A stretch of 64,000 nucleotides of DNA from Arbacia lixula (taxonomy: Eukaryota; Echinodermata; Echinoidea; Arbacioida; Arbaciidae), in contig OZ022580.1 in NCBI GenBank assembly GCA_963669155.1, positions 24,429,012 to 24,493,011 of the forward strand, read 5' to 3'. Made by a program: the position numbers and the translations under genes. Of the stretch, positions 1-42,596 are shown in pieces. Position 1 is the stretch's first letter. Each line of letters begins with the position of its first letter. The notes under the pieces were generated by a model. It saw nothing but the letters and a program-made list of their open reading frames with translations. It did not search any database and was not told where the DNA came from.

Positions 1-190
1 GTGGCTGGGTGACGTCATGTATCGATGCAGCGATGTTCGATCGGCGCAAAGCCATCGAACACCGGTTTCTGAAAAAATCGATATGACTCAGGCTTAATAT
101 GTGATAAATTATGAAATATTTGATCAAATAGCCCCAAATATGGTAACCTGATGGTGCTGTGATTCCGTCTCCCTGAGCTCCCATATATTA

Positions 191-435
191 TATGCCTTGA
201 TGTGAGGCTACACATTGCACCATCATACCCTGACATTACTATTATTACTATTATTCAGTTGCCCTTAGTCAACATATATTTAATATGCCTTGAGGTGAGG
301 CTAAACATTGTACAATCATACCCTGACATTACTATTATTACTATTATTCAGTTGTCCTTAGTCAACATATATTTGATATGCCTTGAGGTGAGGCTAAACA
401 TTGTACAATCATACCCTGGCATCACTGTGATTCAG
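191..435. repeat. 93-bp tandem repeat, about 2.6 copies
   Basis: Three successive units begin at 191, 284 and 377 with 'tatgccttga', each followed by a 'gtgaggctaaacattg'-like segment and a run of att/act triplets. The period is 93 bp and the units differ by only a few bases. No coding function is evident. Bases 1-190 hold nothing recognisable. Confidence 0.9.
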
Positions 436-1312
436 TGTATGAGTCCAAACTCGTGGTGAGATTCAAAGTCGAGAGAGTGCAGGCTGTATGGCCACACCGG
501 GATTACACATTAGGTCAAAAAGTCGAGAGGAACCGTGTCATTACAAGGCGCATGATGCGGCATCACCAGCCGCGATCAGATATGGTAGAGGCAGCGAACA
601 AAATACCACAAGGGCTCAGGGCGATTAAGCCCATTCAAAGGGTCCCTGTGAATTTTTTTGGTTTCTTGCAGGGTAGAGAATCAGGCTTGTAAAGATGCCC
701 TGACAAATTCTCCCTATCACATATATAGCTCTCCGAATCTGAACGCGTGTGGCACTCTAATTTTTTTACCTTTTATTCTTGGAATATGAACTTCCGGTTC
801 ACAAACATTCTTTAGCCATTGTCTTGCTTGTGTCTTTTCATTAGTCCATGCACAATCAATGTTGAGGTAGGTAAAAACATTGCCGTGACTGATTGGTGTT
901 ATTTTTTTCAAGTCCTTCGTCCATGTAACAACCCTGCCATTTAAAATTACTAGGATAAGGAGGGTCAAAATTACAGATTCTGTGTGTTATTGTGTGAATT
1001 GAATACGTACATGTACCAAACTCTTACCTGAAGTATACGTCTCAAGAGCAATCGATCAGATATAGGTATCTCAAGGTGATATCCCTTGATATCGGCTATG
1101 TGCGATCTAGGGAGAATTAAAATCAAAATCATCCCAGGATGGAGGTTGGTCGGGAAGGGGAAATTGATATTACCTTCCTAACCAAAGAGCTTGTGATCAA
1201 TACATTGATACCGTCGTACCCTTCCTCAAAAGTTCAGTCTAGTACAATTACTATTGAAGAACAGACTTATTTTATGGTGTATGTGGCTTTAATCGTGTTT
1301 TTTTCTCACCAG
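436..1312. other. No recognised feature
   Basis: Short open frames here, the longest 85 codons at 435-692, match no family I know and show no splice-site or composition support. I see no gene, RNA or clear repeat in this stretch. Confidence 0.5.
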
Positions 1313-2578
1313 GGTCTATCCTAGCCTTTAGCCAAGGCATTCGGCGCTTTTATTTCCCCAAATGCACCGAACGAGTCTGCATACATTAGACTATCATGCG
1401 AGGCGCTTCAGCGCCGAGGCCTTTACTAACTTGCAGTTTCATTCTTTTGTTAACTATTATACGTCCGCTACCAAATCGGTAGATAATGAGATGCAAAGTA
1501 GCTTCGCCAGAAAGCCAGCCAAACCACACCTTTCAATCCGATGAACCAATCAGAGTAGACTATTCGAGAAAAATCATGAATATGCATGAATTCAGCCTTG
1601 ATTGATCGATCATCTTTGCTCGCTCGAAAAACGAACATAGCTGGCGGTGAATTCGAAAAAGACATCGTGTCAAAAAGCATTGAATATGCAGCTGGAAGGT
1701 TAAAATTGTCAAATTTTAAGAATTTGCAGACGAAAGCTATACGATCAGCATTGAAAGGTGAAGATGTTTTTGTCAATCTTCCAACTGGCTATGGCAAATC
1801 TGCTATTTTTCAAGCCATTCCGCTGTGCAAGGACTTCGTACGCACGCGTGTCGCTGCCAGTGCTGCAAGCACACAAATCCCATCGGCATTCTCTGGCGAA
1901 ACTGGCCAGACTTCTGCGGGAGCTACTATTCGCAGTCGCGCTGCTCTGTCAATTGAAGTGATCATTTCACCTCTCATTTCCTTAATGAAGGATCAAAGTG
2001 GGTAAATCCAAGAAAGTTAGTAACTAAAAGAAACTAGTTCTTATTAAGCAGCTTGACGCAGATCATTCACGTGTGCAGAAAGTTATTAGTTGCACAATGC
2101 AAATACCGATAACTTTTCCAACTAGCTGATCGCGCGAACCATTATACGCAGGGTAGAAGGAAAAACTAAGGAGAATATTTTTTTTTCAAAGTTATCTAGA
2201 TAACAAAATTATGAATACGTTAGTCATACTTCAAAAATATTTATGTAATAAATGTATGTTTTATTGAAATTTGTACCAGAATTCATTGATTATTTAGTAC
2301 ATTAGAATAAAAACATCCCCACTATACAATGAACGAATCTACGTAAAACATCACGATGAAACCATTACGATTGGTCGCAATCGTCAATAGCTGCTGCATA
2401 TGTAATACCCTCGTACATATGCAAATATATAATGAGCTTTTCAAGTTAGCAAAGGCCTCGCTGCCAAGGCAGCTCGCTCGCGCGATCACTACCGTAAACG
2501 CACACTGCTTTAGTCTTTTTTCAAACCTTGTTCGGCGAGCGAGGACTCGACCAAAGGCTAGGTCTATCCTTACTAAAT
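1313..2578. mobile_element. Possible inverted-repeat element enclosing a helicase fragment
   Basis: Two diverged inverted arms flank the helicase-like ORF. The left arm (about 1313-1436) has 'cctagcctttagcc' and, about 95 bp inward, 'cgaggcctttactaacttg'. The right arm (about 2438-2578), read on the other strand, has 'cctagcctttggtc' and, about 104 bp inward, 'cgaggcctttgctaacttg'. Matching order and spacing make chance unlikely. No clean target-site duplication was identified, so a transposon and a captured fold-back element both remain possible. Confidence 0.4.
1586..2005 (+). pseudogene. RecQ-like DNA helicase, N-terminal fragment
   Basis: The 139-codon frame contains a Walker A/motif I of RecQ type (LPTGYGKSAIFQAIP, about residues 65-79). 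Before it is a segment typical of the region ahead of motif I (LKLSNFKNLQTKAI), and near the end is motif Ia (VIISPLISLMKDQ). The DEAD-box motif II and all later helicase motifs are absent. A possible donor (AGTGG/gtaaat near 2000) leaves open an exon 1 of a spliced gene, but I found no continuation in the next 10 kb. RecQ proteins unwind DNA 3' to 5'. With only motifs I and Ia this piece cannot be a working helicase. It resembles the multicopy RecQ-like sequences common in marine invertebrate genomes (family knowledge). The first ATG (1586) is the track's choice; 'GGEFEK' follows soon after. Confidence 0.55.
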
Positions 2579-3820
2579 CATGAAGAAATTTGATCTCTTG
2601 TTGAAAAGTTGAAGAAAGAAATCTGGTATAAAAAACTCAAAATAGTGGATATGTTAGACGGATGTGATGTCATTACAGGCGGAGCATTTCCACTTGTACA
2701 CATCGACATGCACAGAGCTGCCAACCGTTACAAAAAATGTGCATTTGTTACGAAAATTGAAAGGGAATACGAAAGTACGAAAACGCATCCAAAAAGTAGG
2801 AATTCAGAACAAAATAAAGTAATGAGAAAAAGGACAAAAGGTGTGTCGGAGCTAGCTAATATTAATACGCAAGGTATATTGCAACACACTCAGACGTACG
2901 ATCACACTTGCGATGTCGGTTGCAAAAAAAACTGATATATTATTATACACCTACCAGAGCGCCTTTTGCAGAACTGCAAAAAAATGTCTGACACGCGGGA
3001 ACTAGTCGAAAAGCACGCTATGAAGTGAGCAGCGCGTGCAAGTGAGAATCTCCCAGCGCAGCGAATCTTTATGTGTATCTCACCAGACTTACGGCGGCGG
3101 GATGCTGGGGCTATTGATATGTATATCCAGGCAGCTGGATTTTTAAAAAAAATTTCAGGCATCCAGTCCCCTAGCGGTAAGCATGATATATTTCAATCAA
3201 TATTTCATCTACTTTTTGATGACTTTGAAGTATTGACACTTGTAAATGGTCATGACTGCTGTCTGCAGAAATAATGACTGAGTTGAATATCTAATGTTAT
3301 ACAGTATAACATACCTTCATTAATGTTTCCCCTGGGGCGTCGGCTGTGGATTTCATGGCTGACCCGTTGGAGCGAGCGACCCTCTGCACCACTTTTGCTT
3401 GAGCAGAATTGAACACTTAACCACCGTACGGTATGCATTCAGATGTCCTTTTTAGGGATCCGGGGTATATGGGGCGCCTGTTAAAGTTTTGAGATTTTAA
3501 GGTTCTGGAGTTCTAATTTAGGGGCCCATTTGCACTAGGCGCCTGGCATTCCACAGTAAATGAGTCGAACAGAGTCATGTAAGGATGCAGAATATTTCAC
3601 TCTTGGAATACATACATTGTGTATTTCATGTATCAACCACAATTCTGCTTTTGTGTATTGTCGTCGGTTCGTCTGTCGGTTTGCCCATCAATCAGTTGCT
3701 CAGTGACATTTACATTGTGGTGAGGACCCAAGCTGCTGCCTCCTCAGTAGCTTCTAGGCTGTGGAGTTGCAGTCCCTCCTGCACTGCCATGGCATCTATG
3801 AAGTGTGGATGCAGAGCCTA
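2579..3820. other. No recognised feature
   Basis: Contains small open frames (for example 2609-2935 + and 3071-3274 +) without recognisable domains or splice context. A locally GC-richer patch lies at 2955-3130. No support for a gene. Confidence 0.45.
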
Positions 3821-3823
3821 AAG

Positions 3824-4411
3824 CCCCTTTCATACTGAAGGTGAAGTGGAGTTACTCCGGAGTAACTCCAGGTTGAGTTGATCCGCTTGTACTGCGGACT
3901 GACTTTACACCCCCTTTCATATTGATAACCGCCGGAGCGGCATATCCGCAGTCGTTTCCATGGTTTCCAAGCGAGTTCGCACCATAAGCATGTTCGAATT
4001 TTCCCAACGAGCGATTTGTTTTGCATGTGTAAAGCTGAGCTGCGCTAGCTAGCGTTGTGTGCAGCACTAGAGAATCTAGAATCAAACTAACAAAGTACGA
4101 ATCAAAATCAGCTGTAGTAATAATCTTACGTATGTTGGTGAGCTGGCGCTGGCGTTCATACACTCAAAATGTTGCACGTGCACTTGTCGGCGTCACTGAT
4201 TGACAGGAAGTTACACGCGATGTCACAGCGATAAGCGCATACCGCATTTCTGGTGCGCAGTAACTCCGTTTGTAACCCTCTTCTCGAAGTGGTTTGAGTA
4301 CTCCACTTAAAATCCCGATCGAAAAAATCTCAGAATTTCCATGTTGCCCTCCAAAGTGGAGTAACTTCTCCAGGAGTAACTCCATTTCGGCTCTCAATAT
4401 GAAAGGGGCCT
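3824..4411. mobile_element. MITE with 'gcccctttcata' inverted termini, about 590 bp
   Basis: The left end reads 'taaagcccctttcatactgaa' near 3821; the right end reads 'tcaatatgaaaggggcctaa' ending near 4411. The terminal inverted repeat therefore includes GCCCCTTTCATA, flanked by TAA on both sides, consistent with a 3-bp target duplication of the Harbinger type (inference). A second terminus-like copy ('cccctttcatattgataac') lies inside at 3912. The short 'tggagttactcc' palindrome occurs near both ends. No transposase frame. Confidence 0.7.
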
Positions 4412-5600
4412 AAGGGTGCTTTTGCACTCCTGGTTTATGACACAGAGGAAGTGGGAAGGAGAGGTGTGTGTCTAGAGAGGGATGTGATTGCAGTGCAAAA
4501 GAAAAACACATCCACAGCTTTGGATCAAGGCTACATGTTTTGTTTACATAATTTTCTCCTCAGTATCAAACATTAGAGTACTGGTAATAGAGAGGCATGA
4601 CTTACAAACGTGATGAGTTTCTGTTTTTCCTTCTATCTATGTCTCTCTCTCTCCATCACCTCTGCCTTCCCTCTCCCTCCCCCTCTCTCCTTCTCGCCCT
4701 CTCTCCCACTCTCCACCCCCTATCCCCCGTCCCTTTCTTTCAACCCGCCCCCCCCCCCCCAAGAGCAGAAAATGGCCAAGGTTCCTTGATATGGCAGCTT
4801 TGTTAACCAGTTGTCTTTTAAGGGTATTACAGTTGTTGTCGTGAGGAAAGACTCCTTACTAAGACGACAAGATGTCATTATGTGAAATGTAGAAGGCATC
4901 TTCAAATGTATGGCTATTAAAATTAAAAGGGAAAAAGATCAAAGGTTGAAAAATATGACCAATGGTATGATGTATCATTATTGTTGACCAAGTGTTCGGA
5001 CTGGCAAGATGCCTGTGTAGGTACCGTATCAAATCATTGGTGTGAGGGGAGGCTTTGCTCTCAAGACCACATGGCTGTATACATGAAGTATTCATGAATG
5101 GTATAATAAGTCTAAGTCGGCTGTAATGTCCAAGCATAATGTTATGGCATAGCAGAGAAGAAGAAGGAGAATGCACAAGGTTGATTAAAAAATGTCTTGA
5201 AGCTCTCTGAAATGACAGTTTACAAGTGATCCAAAAGGCTAACATGTCTGAATGTCTGAATATTTGTCCCAGTGACTCGTTGAGAAAAATCCATGTTGAG
5301 GTTATTTCTTAAATTAATGTGAGAGAGGAAAAGAATACAGTGAAAAATATTAAAAATAGCTTTGATTTGGCAGGGTTGTTGAAATGCCTGTGTATGAGAA
5401 GGGAAAGTGACAGCCTTATTACTGAGAACATGTGACCTGAGAGGAAATGGGCATGTGGAGCAGAGAAATCCTGTTCAGTTTAGGGCTCAAATGACATGGC
5501 ATTTTCCTTTTGGTGCAAAAGGATATTTTAATTATTTAACACTCAAAGTGGGTTGTGGTCTAGAACCAGTGGTACTAGCTACAAGTTATGTACATGTATG
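4412..5600. other. Non-coding stretch with CT tract and poly-C run
   Basis: A pyrimidine-rich tract runs about 4617-4760 and ends in an uninterrupted C run near 4747. The remainder (4800-5600) shows no gene, RNA or inverted repeat I can support. Confidence 0.5.
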
Positions 5601-6005
5601 TAATATAAAGGGGCCGTTTGGCTGTGAATTATATGTGCAGTGTAAAGGGCATGTTTTTTGCAATTTGTGTTTATAGCAGTGTGAAGGGGCCTGTTGGCTG
5701 CAGGTCGTGTGTGCAGTGTGAAAGGGTCTGCTGGCTGCAGGTTGTGTATGCAATGTGAAAGGGCCTGTTAGCCTCAGGTTGTGTTTATAGTGTGAAGGGA
5801 CCTGTTAGCTCCAGGTTGTGTGTGCAGTGTAAAGGGGCCTGTTGGCTGTAGGTTGGGTGTACAGTGTAAAAGGGACCTGTTACCTGTAGGTTGTGTATGC
5901 AGTGTGAAAGGGCCTGTTAGCCTCAGGTTTTGTGTGCAGTGTGGAGATGTCTGTTAGGTATGTGTTATGTTTACAGTGTGAAGGGGTCTCTTGGCTGCAA
6001 GCTTT
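5600..6005. repeat. About 40-bp minisatellite
   Basis: Roughly ten imperfect units built on 'gtgcagtgtgaaagggcctgtt' followed by 'ggctgcaggttgt'. The units vary in length and sequence. The array lies upstream of all visible RICTOR exons. No function is implied. Confidence 0.85.
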
Positions 6006-7140
6006 GGTTTGCATCCAGAAGCTCCTACATAGTACATGTTCATAATTCCTTTTGATATATTTGATTTGATTCTTTTAAGAAGGATATCCCTGTAATTTGT
6101 TTATTTGTTTTGGAGGGGATGAGTCAGGGGCAACGGGGAGTGTTTGGGGGTGGGGCGGAATGGTAGCTTCCTGGGCATGACGGGAAATGTTTGCTGGGCA
6201 TTGTGGGATACAATTAATTATCTGGGTAGATGGCAGCCTTGAGCTCATGGCCCTGGCCCATGATAGTGTCATGATGGGGGCTTGAATTCTACATTGTAGT
6301 AATTATAATAATAATATTTAATTCTTAGAGATGGATAATACCATTCAAATGGTCTCTAGGCGTGTGAAAGTGAAAATTGGTTATGTGAGAATTTGAAAAT
6401 ACACTGTAACTAATAATTATCAAACAAATGCGTCTTTAGTTTTGATTTGAATTGAATTTAATAGTACCAGTATTACAGTGCCCTTTATTACTAATGCCTG
6501 GAAGGAGTCAAGTGCAGCTACACATGCTGTATATGTATACCCGATATGTGCAATAACCGACCCATTCCTTCTCAGGTGTCATTTCCGCTCATGATTGTTG
6601 AGACACTGTTCCAGAGCACAGCCATGGAACAGGCTAAAAATAACCATTTAAGGCTATCACATGTTGCCGAAAATAAGCTGGTCATATTGAATATCAGTCT
6701 GGTCATGGTTATTACTGTGCGCCATTCCAAGAAAAGCTCATTAATGCTTCGAGCCTCCAATGTGCACAGCCAATAGTCCTTGTGACCATGTGACCAACAT
6801 GCTAAGCCTCAAATTATTTCCGAGCCATGTGACAAAGAAAATTGTTATTCCCATGTGATAGCGTGCAACAGACCAACTTGATAGTGGCTATTATGAGGTA
6901 TGGGACTGTTATTCCTTCTCATTCAGGGAGACCTTGACAGGAAGATTTTTGTTACTAAAAAAGGGCATCTTGTACAATGCATGTTGCCTGAGTAATTGTA
7001 ACAGTAAATTATTAAGGCAATTTGGTCTATTGTACACTGGACATATAGACGTTGTACATTTATTGTGATTATATGAAGCATCAGGATTCTGGGATCATTC
7101 AAATGATTAATATTTGACACTGTAGACCAGTCAAAATATT
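6006..7140. other. No recognised feature
   Basis: AT-rich non-coding sequence. Small frames on either strand (such as 6546-6776 +) have no recognisable product. No inverted repeats or RNA genes noticed. Confidence 0.45.
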
Positions 7141-7142
7141 GT

Positions 7143-7205
7143 TTGAGGTATAACTCTCTTTCTGTTTCTTTGTGCCTTTCTCTAGCTCTCCCTTCTCCCC
7201 CCCCC

Positions 7206-7255
<50 letters not shown>

Positions 7256-7307
7256 TGTCTCATTTCATCTCCTCCCTACTTCTTTCTTGCTGTCACTATC
7301 TCTCTAT

Positions 7308-7338
<31 letters not shown>

Positions 7339-7440
7339 ACTCTCTGTCTCTCACCCTGTCTGTCTTCCCCCCCCCTTCCTCTCTCTCGCCCTGTCTCTCT
7401 CTCTCTCTCTCTGTTTCTCTCTCCATCCCTCTCTTTCTGA
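7143..7440. repeat. CT-rich microsatellite block
   Basis: Long (CT)n runs at about 7210-7250, 7318-7345 and 7400-7420, separated by C runs. The Leu/Ser-rich frames that appear here come from the repeat and are not genes. Confidence 0.95.
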
Positions 7441-7709
7441 ATTACAATGGGCTAGCAGCCAACCTCTAGTGGCTCTTTGCAAACACGCACACCTGTGAAG
7501 TACATTCCACCCACATCTCACTTCCTATTAGCTCAATTGAAAGCCGCAAACCTTCCCCCTGTCCACAAAACATACTACTTCAAGTCTGTCCTCATCCCAT
7601 TATGAATGGTATTGTGGCAAGACTGGTGAACTGCCAAAAGAAGGATTCCACGTTTAAACCTCTTGTTCTTCATGGCACTGTATCCTTCAGCAAGACAATA
7701 GCGAGCTTT

Positions 7710-8087
7710 CGTTTTGAGGACGGACGGTCTCGAGAACGGTAATCCGATACCAAGATCGATCTGCGCATACGGCACCCTTCGCATCGCTGTCCGCGCGAGG
7801 AATCGAGAACGGGAATTCTGAGATTTTTGGTTCTCGACAAGTTGAGGACGGCAGCCAATCAGCGCCCGCACAGATGATGTCATTGCAAATCGCACATGGG
7901 CCCAGGTCAGGGGCCTGTTGGGGGGATGTCAGGGGGGGATGTCAGGTGGTCAGATGACGTCCCATGCACCGCCGCTCGCGTTCTAGGGCTTATTTTGCGA
8001 AACTGACTGTGACTACCACGGACGGATGGCTAGAACAGATTACTCACTGTTCTCGTTTTCGTCCCCGGTGTTATAACGAAAGCTCCC
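7710..8087. mobile_element. MITE with 'gagctttcgtt' inverted termini
   Basis: The left end (7710) begins 'gagctttcgttttgaggac'. The right end, read on the other strand from 8087, begins 'gagctttcgttataacacc'. Both continue with similar 'gacg...gagaacg' words, giving an imperfect inverted repeat of about 40 bp. The interior is GC-richer than the surroundings. No transposase frame, and the target duplication is unclear. Confidence 0.6.
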
Positions 8088-9289
8088 TAATAAATCCACG
8101 CTGCTGATCTGTACCCAGGATTATGTACATGAAATATGAAGAGGATACAGTACATGTACCACTGCATGATAGGAAGTATGCATCTTGGTTAATCATTCTA
8201 AAATTCTAAACTGTGTATCTTCTCCAACTTGTAGGCATTGGATGAGGCACAAACCCGTTACTATACCACATTCCCATACCACAGGGTTCCCACTTGTATG
8301 TTTTGTAGTGGACTCTCTTGCTGAGGATGCCACTGCGCTATAGTACGTCTGTTGTGTCTGAAAAAACAGTGATTGATTTTTGGCTGTAAAGTACTCAAAA
8401 TAAAATCGGAAATGATAAAGCAGGATATCTCTAATGTGGCAAACACAAAAACTGCAAGTACATGTAGCAGATTTTTACCTTCAGGAGTAATTTATTTAGG
8501 GAATAAAGACTGTTCATGTAATAGTTCTTGAAAGCTGTAATGCTACAGAACTATTGCAGGAATTTCTTAATGTTGATAAAAACAGATCAGAAATTAGATA
8601 TTGGTTTGGATTTGCAGGACTGATATCTCAACACTTGTAGAAAAGAGCGCTTCCAAGCCTGTACAAATTACATGCACTTACAATTGTCCATTTTGTCTGC
8701 ATATTTTTATGTATTCAAATTTAATGCATGTTGTTCAAACATTACGTTACCAATAAACCCGAAAGCTTGTACGAGTAGCAACACCAATAGATTCATTGTG
8801 CGTTCCACCCTTTGAAACTGATTCACAAAATACAGGTTTATATAATAGTGCGTTGCTATGCAGTTATGGGAAAAGTCGTGAATATATTACAAAAATGACT
8901 TATTATATTGCTGTACACACATGTGAAAATGCACCCATGTGGAGTACAAGATTTCAGTAGTTATTATTAGAATATTTGTGTGGTACACACTCTTGACAAA
9001 ATAGGAACAACACATTGTCATCAAAACCTCATTAAATGAGGACCATCAGCAGATGAGAAAACCTCATCTACCTCCACGAATCATCGCCTAGCAACATGTC
9101 ACTTTGATGGTAGCTGTCCTTGTTGGTTCCTCATGCAATTATTACAGTAGCTACCGCATAACTGGCACAGCTTTAGTCATCTCCTATTAAACACATTCTC
9201 CCACCTCATCTCAAACGAAATTTAAGCACATTGTATGCCTGCTATGTGATGGCACTACAGTGGTATTGTACAGACTAGCTTAATAGTGT
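8088..9289. other. No recognised feature
   Basis: AT-rich non-coding DNA. The segment at about 8690-8830 resembles a diverged copy of 29280-29420 (shared words such as 'aagcttgt' and 'caacaccaat/caacaaccaat'), so an old dispersed repeat is possible. No gene seen. Confidence 0.4.
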
Positions 9290-9540
9290 TGAAATTAATG
9301 GTTTATTGCCATTTGGTCCAATCCCAGTCGGTCTACTCACCATTTCGTCTACAAGAAACCCTTTAACAATATAGTTTTAGATTAAAATACTGGGTTAACT
9401 TATCAAAACTCTAATCTACACCATAACCTCAACCGTTAACCCTAATCCAGACCTGCTACCCTAACCCTAACCCATACATATCAGCATATGGTGAGTGGAC
9501 CAACTGGGAATGCACCAAATGGCAAATCGCCGAAATTATA
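9290..9540. mobile_element. MITE with inverted 'ttgccatttggt' arms
   Basis: The left arm (about 9307-9345) reads 'ttgccatttggtccaatccc' and then 'agtcggtctactcaccat'. The right arm (about 9488-9526), on the opposite strand, reads 'ttgccatttggtgcattccc' and then 'agttggtccactcaccat'. The loop region includes short 'ccctaaccctaaccc' words. Non-coding. Confidence 0.8.
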
Positions 9541-9606
9541 TTGTCATAACATCAGTGGTACATGTAACTGAGACATGTTCTTTGGAGATTTAGTAGTAAA
9601 CCCTCC

Positions 9607-10060
9607 TTAAAGACAGGGTGTCCCAGTTGAAAGTAAAAAAAAATGGTGTAAAATCCACAGAAAATGAAAGGAAGTATTGTATTAGAACTTCCCTCCCAAT
9701 ACATGTAATATAATTAAAAACTGACTTTAGGCAAAATTATTGCGATTGCTAGAGTTTGAGGAGGTTTTGGGCTGGTTCGTCTGAGACCTATAGCCAGGAG
9801 ACAGGAGATCATTGTGCCCTTTGGTCTGCACCCATAGTGCATGCGGTCAATGGAAGCATGCGTGTGGCACACACTGACAGGGGCAATATGATTGTGAATG
9901 TAGACTGGGGCCGTTAGGTTTAAAATTTTAACATCAATAGTTTTGGTTTGTGAGGCTGTGATTGTGAGATTTTCTTCCACACATCTTATCATTATTTACA
10001 ATATACTGCTGATTCCTGCTGAGTTTCATGACTTCTGCAAATGGGACATCCTCTTCTTGA
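9607..10060. mobile_element. TTAA-flanked MITE, family B, copy 1 (inverted relative to copy 2)
   Basis: Starts TTAA + 'agacagggtgtccc' at 9607. The body ('gtgtaaaatccacagaaaat', 'tgctgattcctgctgagttt') matches the reverse complement of 36675-37127. The right terminus near 10040-10060 is degraded. Non-autonomous, no transposase frame. Confidence 0.75.
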
Positions 10061-10581
10061 AAAGTGGTGGCACCTCGATAAAATAATAAGCATTAAGTCA
10101 CATTCCGCAATATGAAAAATCAACCTGAATTTAACATTGATTTTTCATTAGACCAAAATGAGCAAATATTGTTGGAGCTGATAACCCTTCAGTTGTTGCT
10201 GTTATGTAATGCAGTGTGCTGCCAGCTGTGAGGTGTTTTGGAAGGTATGCTCGCAAACTCTAGCCAGGTGTAGGTCTGATGGAGACGCAACGCAAACTAG
10301 CATGCTACTTTGCTTTCTTGCCATGTACATGTATTTACCAGGAGATTTCCTTACCAAATAGCTTGCTCTGTGATTGGCACCTCTGGCTAATGAAGACACA
10401 AATATGTTGCTATTTCCTGCTGGCTAAATGAGCTAAATTTGTTCAAAGCCCGTCATAATTTGCGATTCTGGGCAGATGAGTAAGGCCTTAGCTGTGTCTC
10501 AATCCATGTGCCCTTGCTGATTTATGAGGGAGAAGATACATGTTAACATGAGAGATGGCTTGGAAAGCTGATGAAGTAGCC

Positions 10582-11109
10582 TTAAAGACAGCCAGTCCCT
10601 TTTTCAGACCACCACAAAACCATCGAAACATTGGCAAAACTTATAGAGAAGTGTTAGCAAGCTCTATATTCACAATTTGAAACTGATACGTAGTGTAAAA
10701 TTCAAATAATGCACGTAAACAACGTCTGATTAATAGTCTTTACCTCAGGCTCTTAGCAGTTTGTGTTGAAATGTCTGCTTTATTGATTAATCTGTTTATT
10801 AGATTATAAAACGCATTATGAAAAAAAATGTTCTATGGAAGGAATCATCTCCAAAGTTTGGTAGTTACTCATAAAATTAGGATTTCACACACGCATAATA
10901 ACCACATAGATACTGTAACAAAGACTAATACTTTTTTCGTAGTACGTAAAAAGTCGGTTTGAAATTTAACGGCTGAATTTTTTTACATATACAGAAAGCT
11001 TCAACATGCTATATTCTTAGAAATGGTCTTGAATCACACTTTCTTCAATTTATGATCGTGATAGACGATTTCAAATTTTAAGCTTGCAAAAGGGACGGAC
11101 AATCTTTAA
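10582..11109. mobile_element. TTAA-flanked MITE, family A, copy 1 (520 bp)
   Basis: TTAA at 10582-10585 and 11106-11109 brackets termini 'agacagccagtcccttttt' and, on the other strand, 'agattgtccgtcccttttg'. It is nearly collinear and highly similar to 30450-30975. The TTAA target duplication suggests a piggyBac-type mobiliser (inference). Non-coding. Confidence 0.85.
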
Positions 11110-11519
11110 ATGTACGCTATGTGATGTAATTAGCTGATGGTCTGTTTCATAACCAGTTCAAATGACTGTTGCCTTTATTTATAGCCATGGCCTCATTGCC
11201 ATTTCTCATCTTTGCTGAAGATGGCATCCATATTATTAGCGACATAAATATTTATTATCATAGTTCAACATGAATGTAACAAACGTATGGCAAAAACTGG
11301 TTAATGATACAGGTACCCAGTGCAGCGCTACATTTTACATTAATGCGTGTGCATGTGAACAGACGGAATATGATATAAATGCTATTGACGACTTATTTGC
11401 TAAATTACCCAACCACTCATGAACGATGTACATGTATATTGTAGGTAGCTTAAAACTAAGAACCTGAAAGAATCATGTTGACCCTTGGCTTGCAGGTAGT
11501 ATTGGTATACAGGGTGTCC
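11110..11519. other. No recognised feature
   Basis: AT-rich sequence ahead of the GA tract. I looked here and upstream for the RICTOR exon preceding 11982 and did not find it. Confidence 0.45.
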
Positions 11520-11628
11520 CTGGGAAGAGAGGGGGAGAGAAAGAGGTAGGTGAGAGACAGAAAAAGACACAGAGAGAGAGGTAGAAAGAGGTAGGGGGAG
11601 AGGCAGGGAGAGAGAGTGAGAAAGCGGT

Positions 11629-11708
<80 letters not shown>

Positions 11709-11890
11709 GGGGGGGGGGGGAGGGAGAGAAAGAGGTAGGTGAGAGATAGAGAAAGAGACAGATGGAGAGGTGGAGGAGATATATATAGAGAGAGAGGTAG
11801 GGGGTGGCAGGGAGAGAGAGAGAGAGGAGTAGAAAGAGGTAGGGGGATACAGAGAGAGAGAAAGGAACAGAAAGAAGTAGGGTGAGAGAC
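11520..11890. repeat. GA-rich microsatellite block
   Basis: Pure purine runs dominated by (GA)n, with a G run near 11709-11718. It ends about 90 bp before the first visible RICTOR exon. The opposite-strand Leu/Ser-rich frame comes from the repeat. Confidence 0.95.
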
Positions 11891-11981
11891 AGGGAGATTA
11901 CAATATTATCATCGTGGTGTAGACGTGTAGTATCACACATAATGTTACCAGCTTTGCTCTGTGCTTTCTCTCCTATTGTAG

Positions 11982-42413
<30,432 letters not shown>

Positions 42414-42590
42414 TACATCACAACCCATGACCTCTGACATCTGATCTTTGACCCGTCACATAACATGACCTTCATGTGATAACCAATAACCAATCAGGAA
42501 CAGGACACAAAGTTGTGCTATAAATTCATTTCTTTATTTTTTTGAAAGTCAGTGAAAATAGTCCTTAAGAGAGAAAAAAAAATCATGTGC

Positions 42591-42596
42591 AATAAA
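42591..42596 (+). terminator. RICTOR: Candidate RICTOR poly-A signal (AATAAA)
   Basis: AATAAA about 180 bp after the stop codon. Others follow at about 43243 and 47891-47896, the last with a T-rich, UTR-like context. The true 3' end cannot be chosen from sequence alone. Confidence 0.35.

Noticed and set aside
2609..2935. 108-codon Lys-rich frame as a gene following the helicase fragment
   Set aside because: No homology I can recognise, no helicase motifs II-VI, and no convincing acceptor joining it to 1586-2005.
5600..6005. Regularly spaced repeats resembling a CRISPR array
   Set aside because: Units are head-to-tail with no unique spacers of constant length, in an animal genome. It is a minisatellite.
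8240..8330. Possible upstream RICTOR exon after 'cttgtag'
   Set aside because: The translation does not match RICTOR and meets a stop quickly.
9460..9475. 'ccctaaccctaaccc' as an interstitial telomere
   Set aside because: Only about two repeats, inside the loop of a MITE. Too short to infer a telomere fusion.
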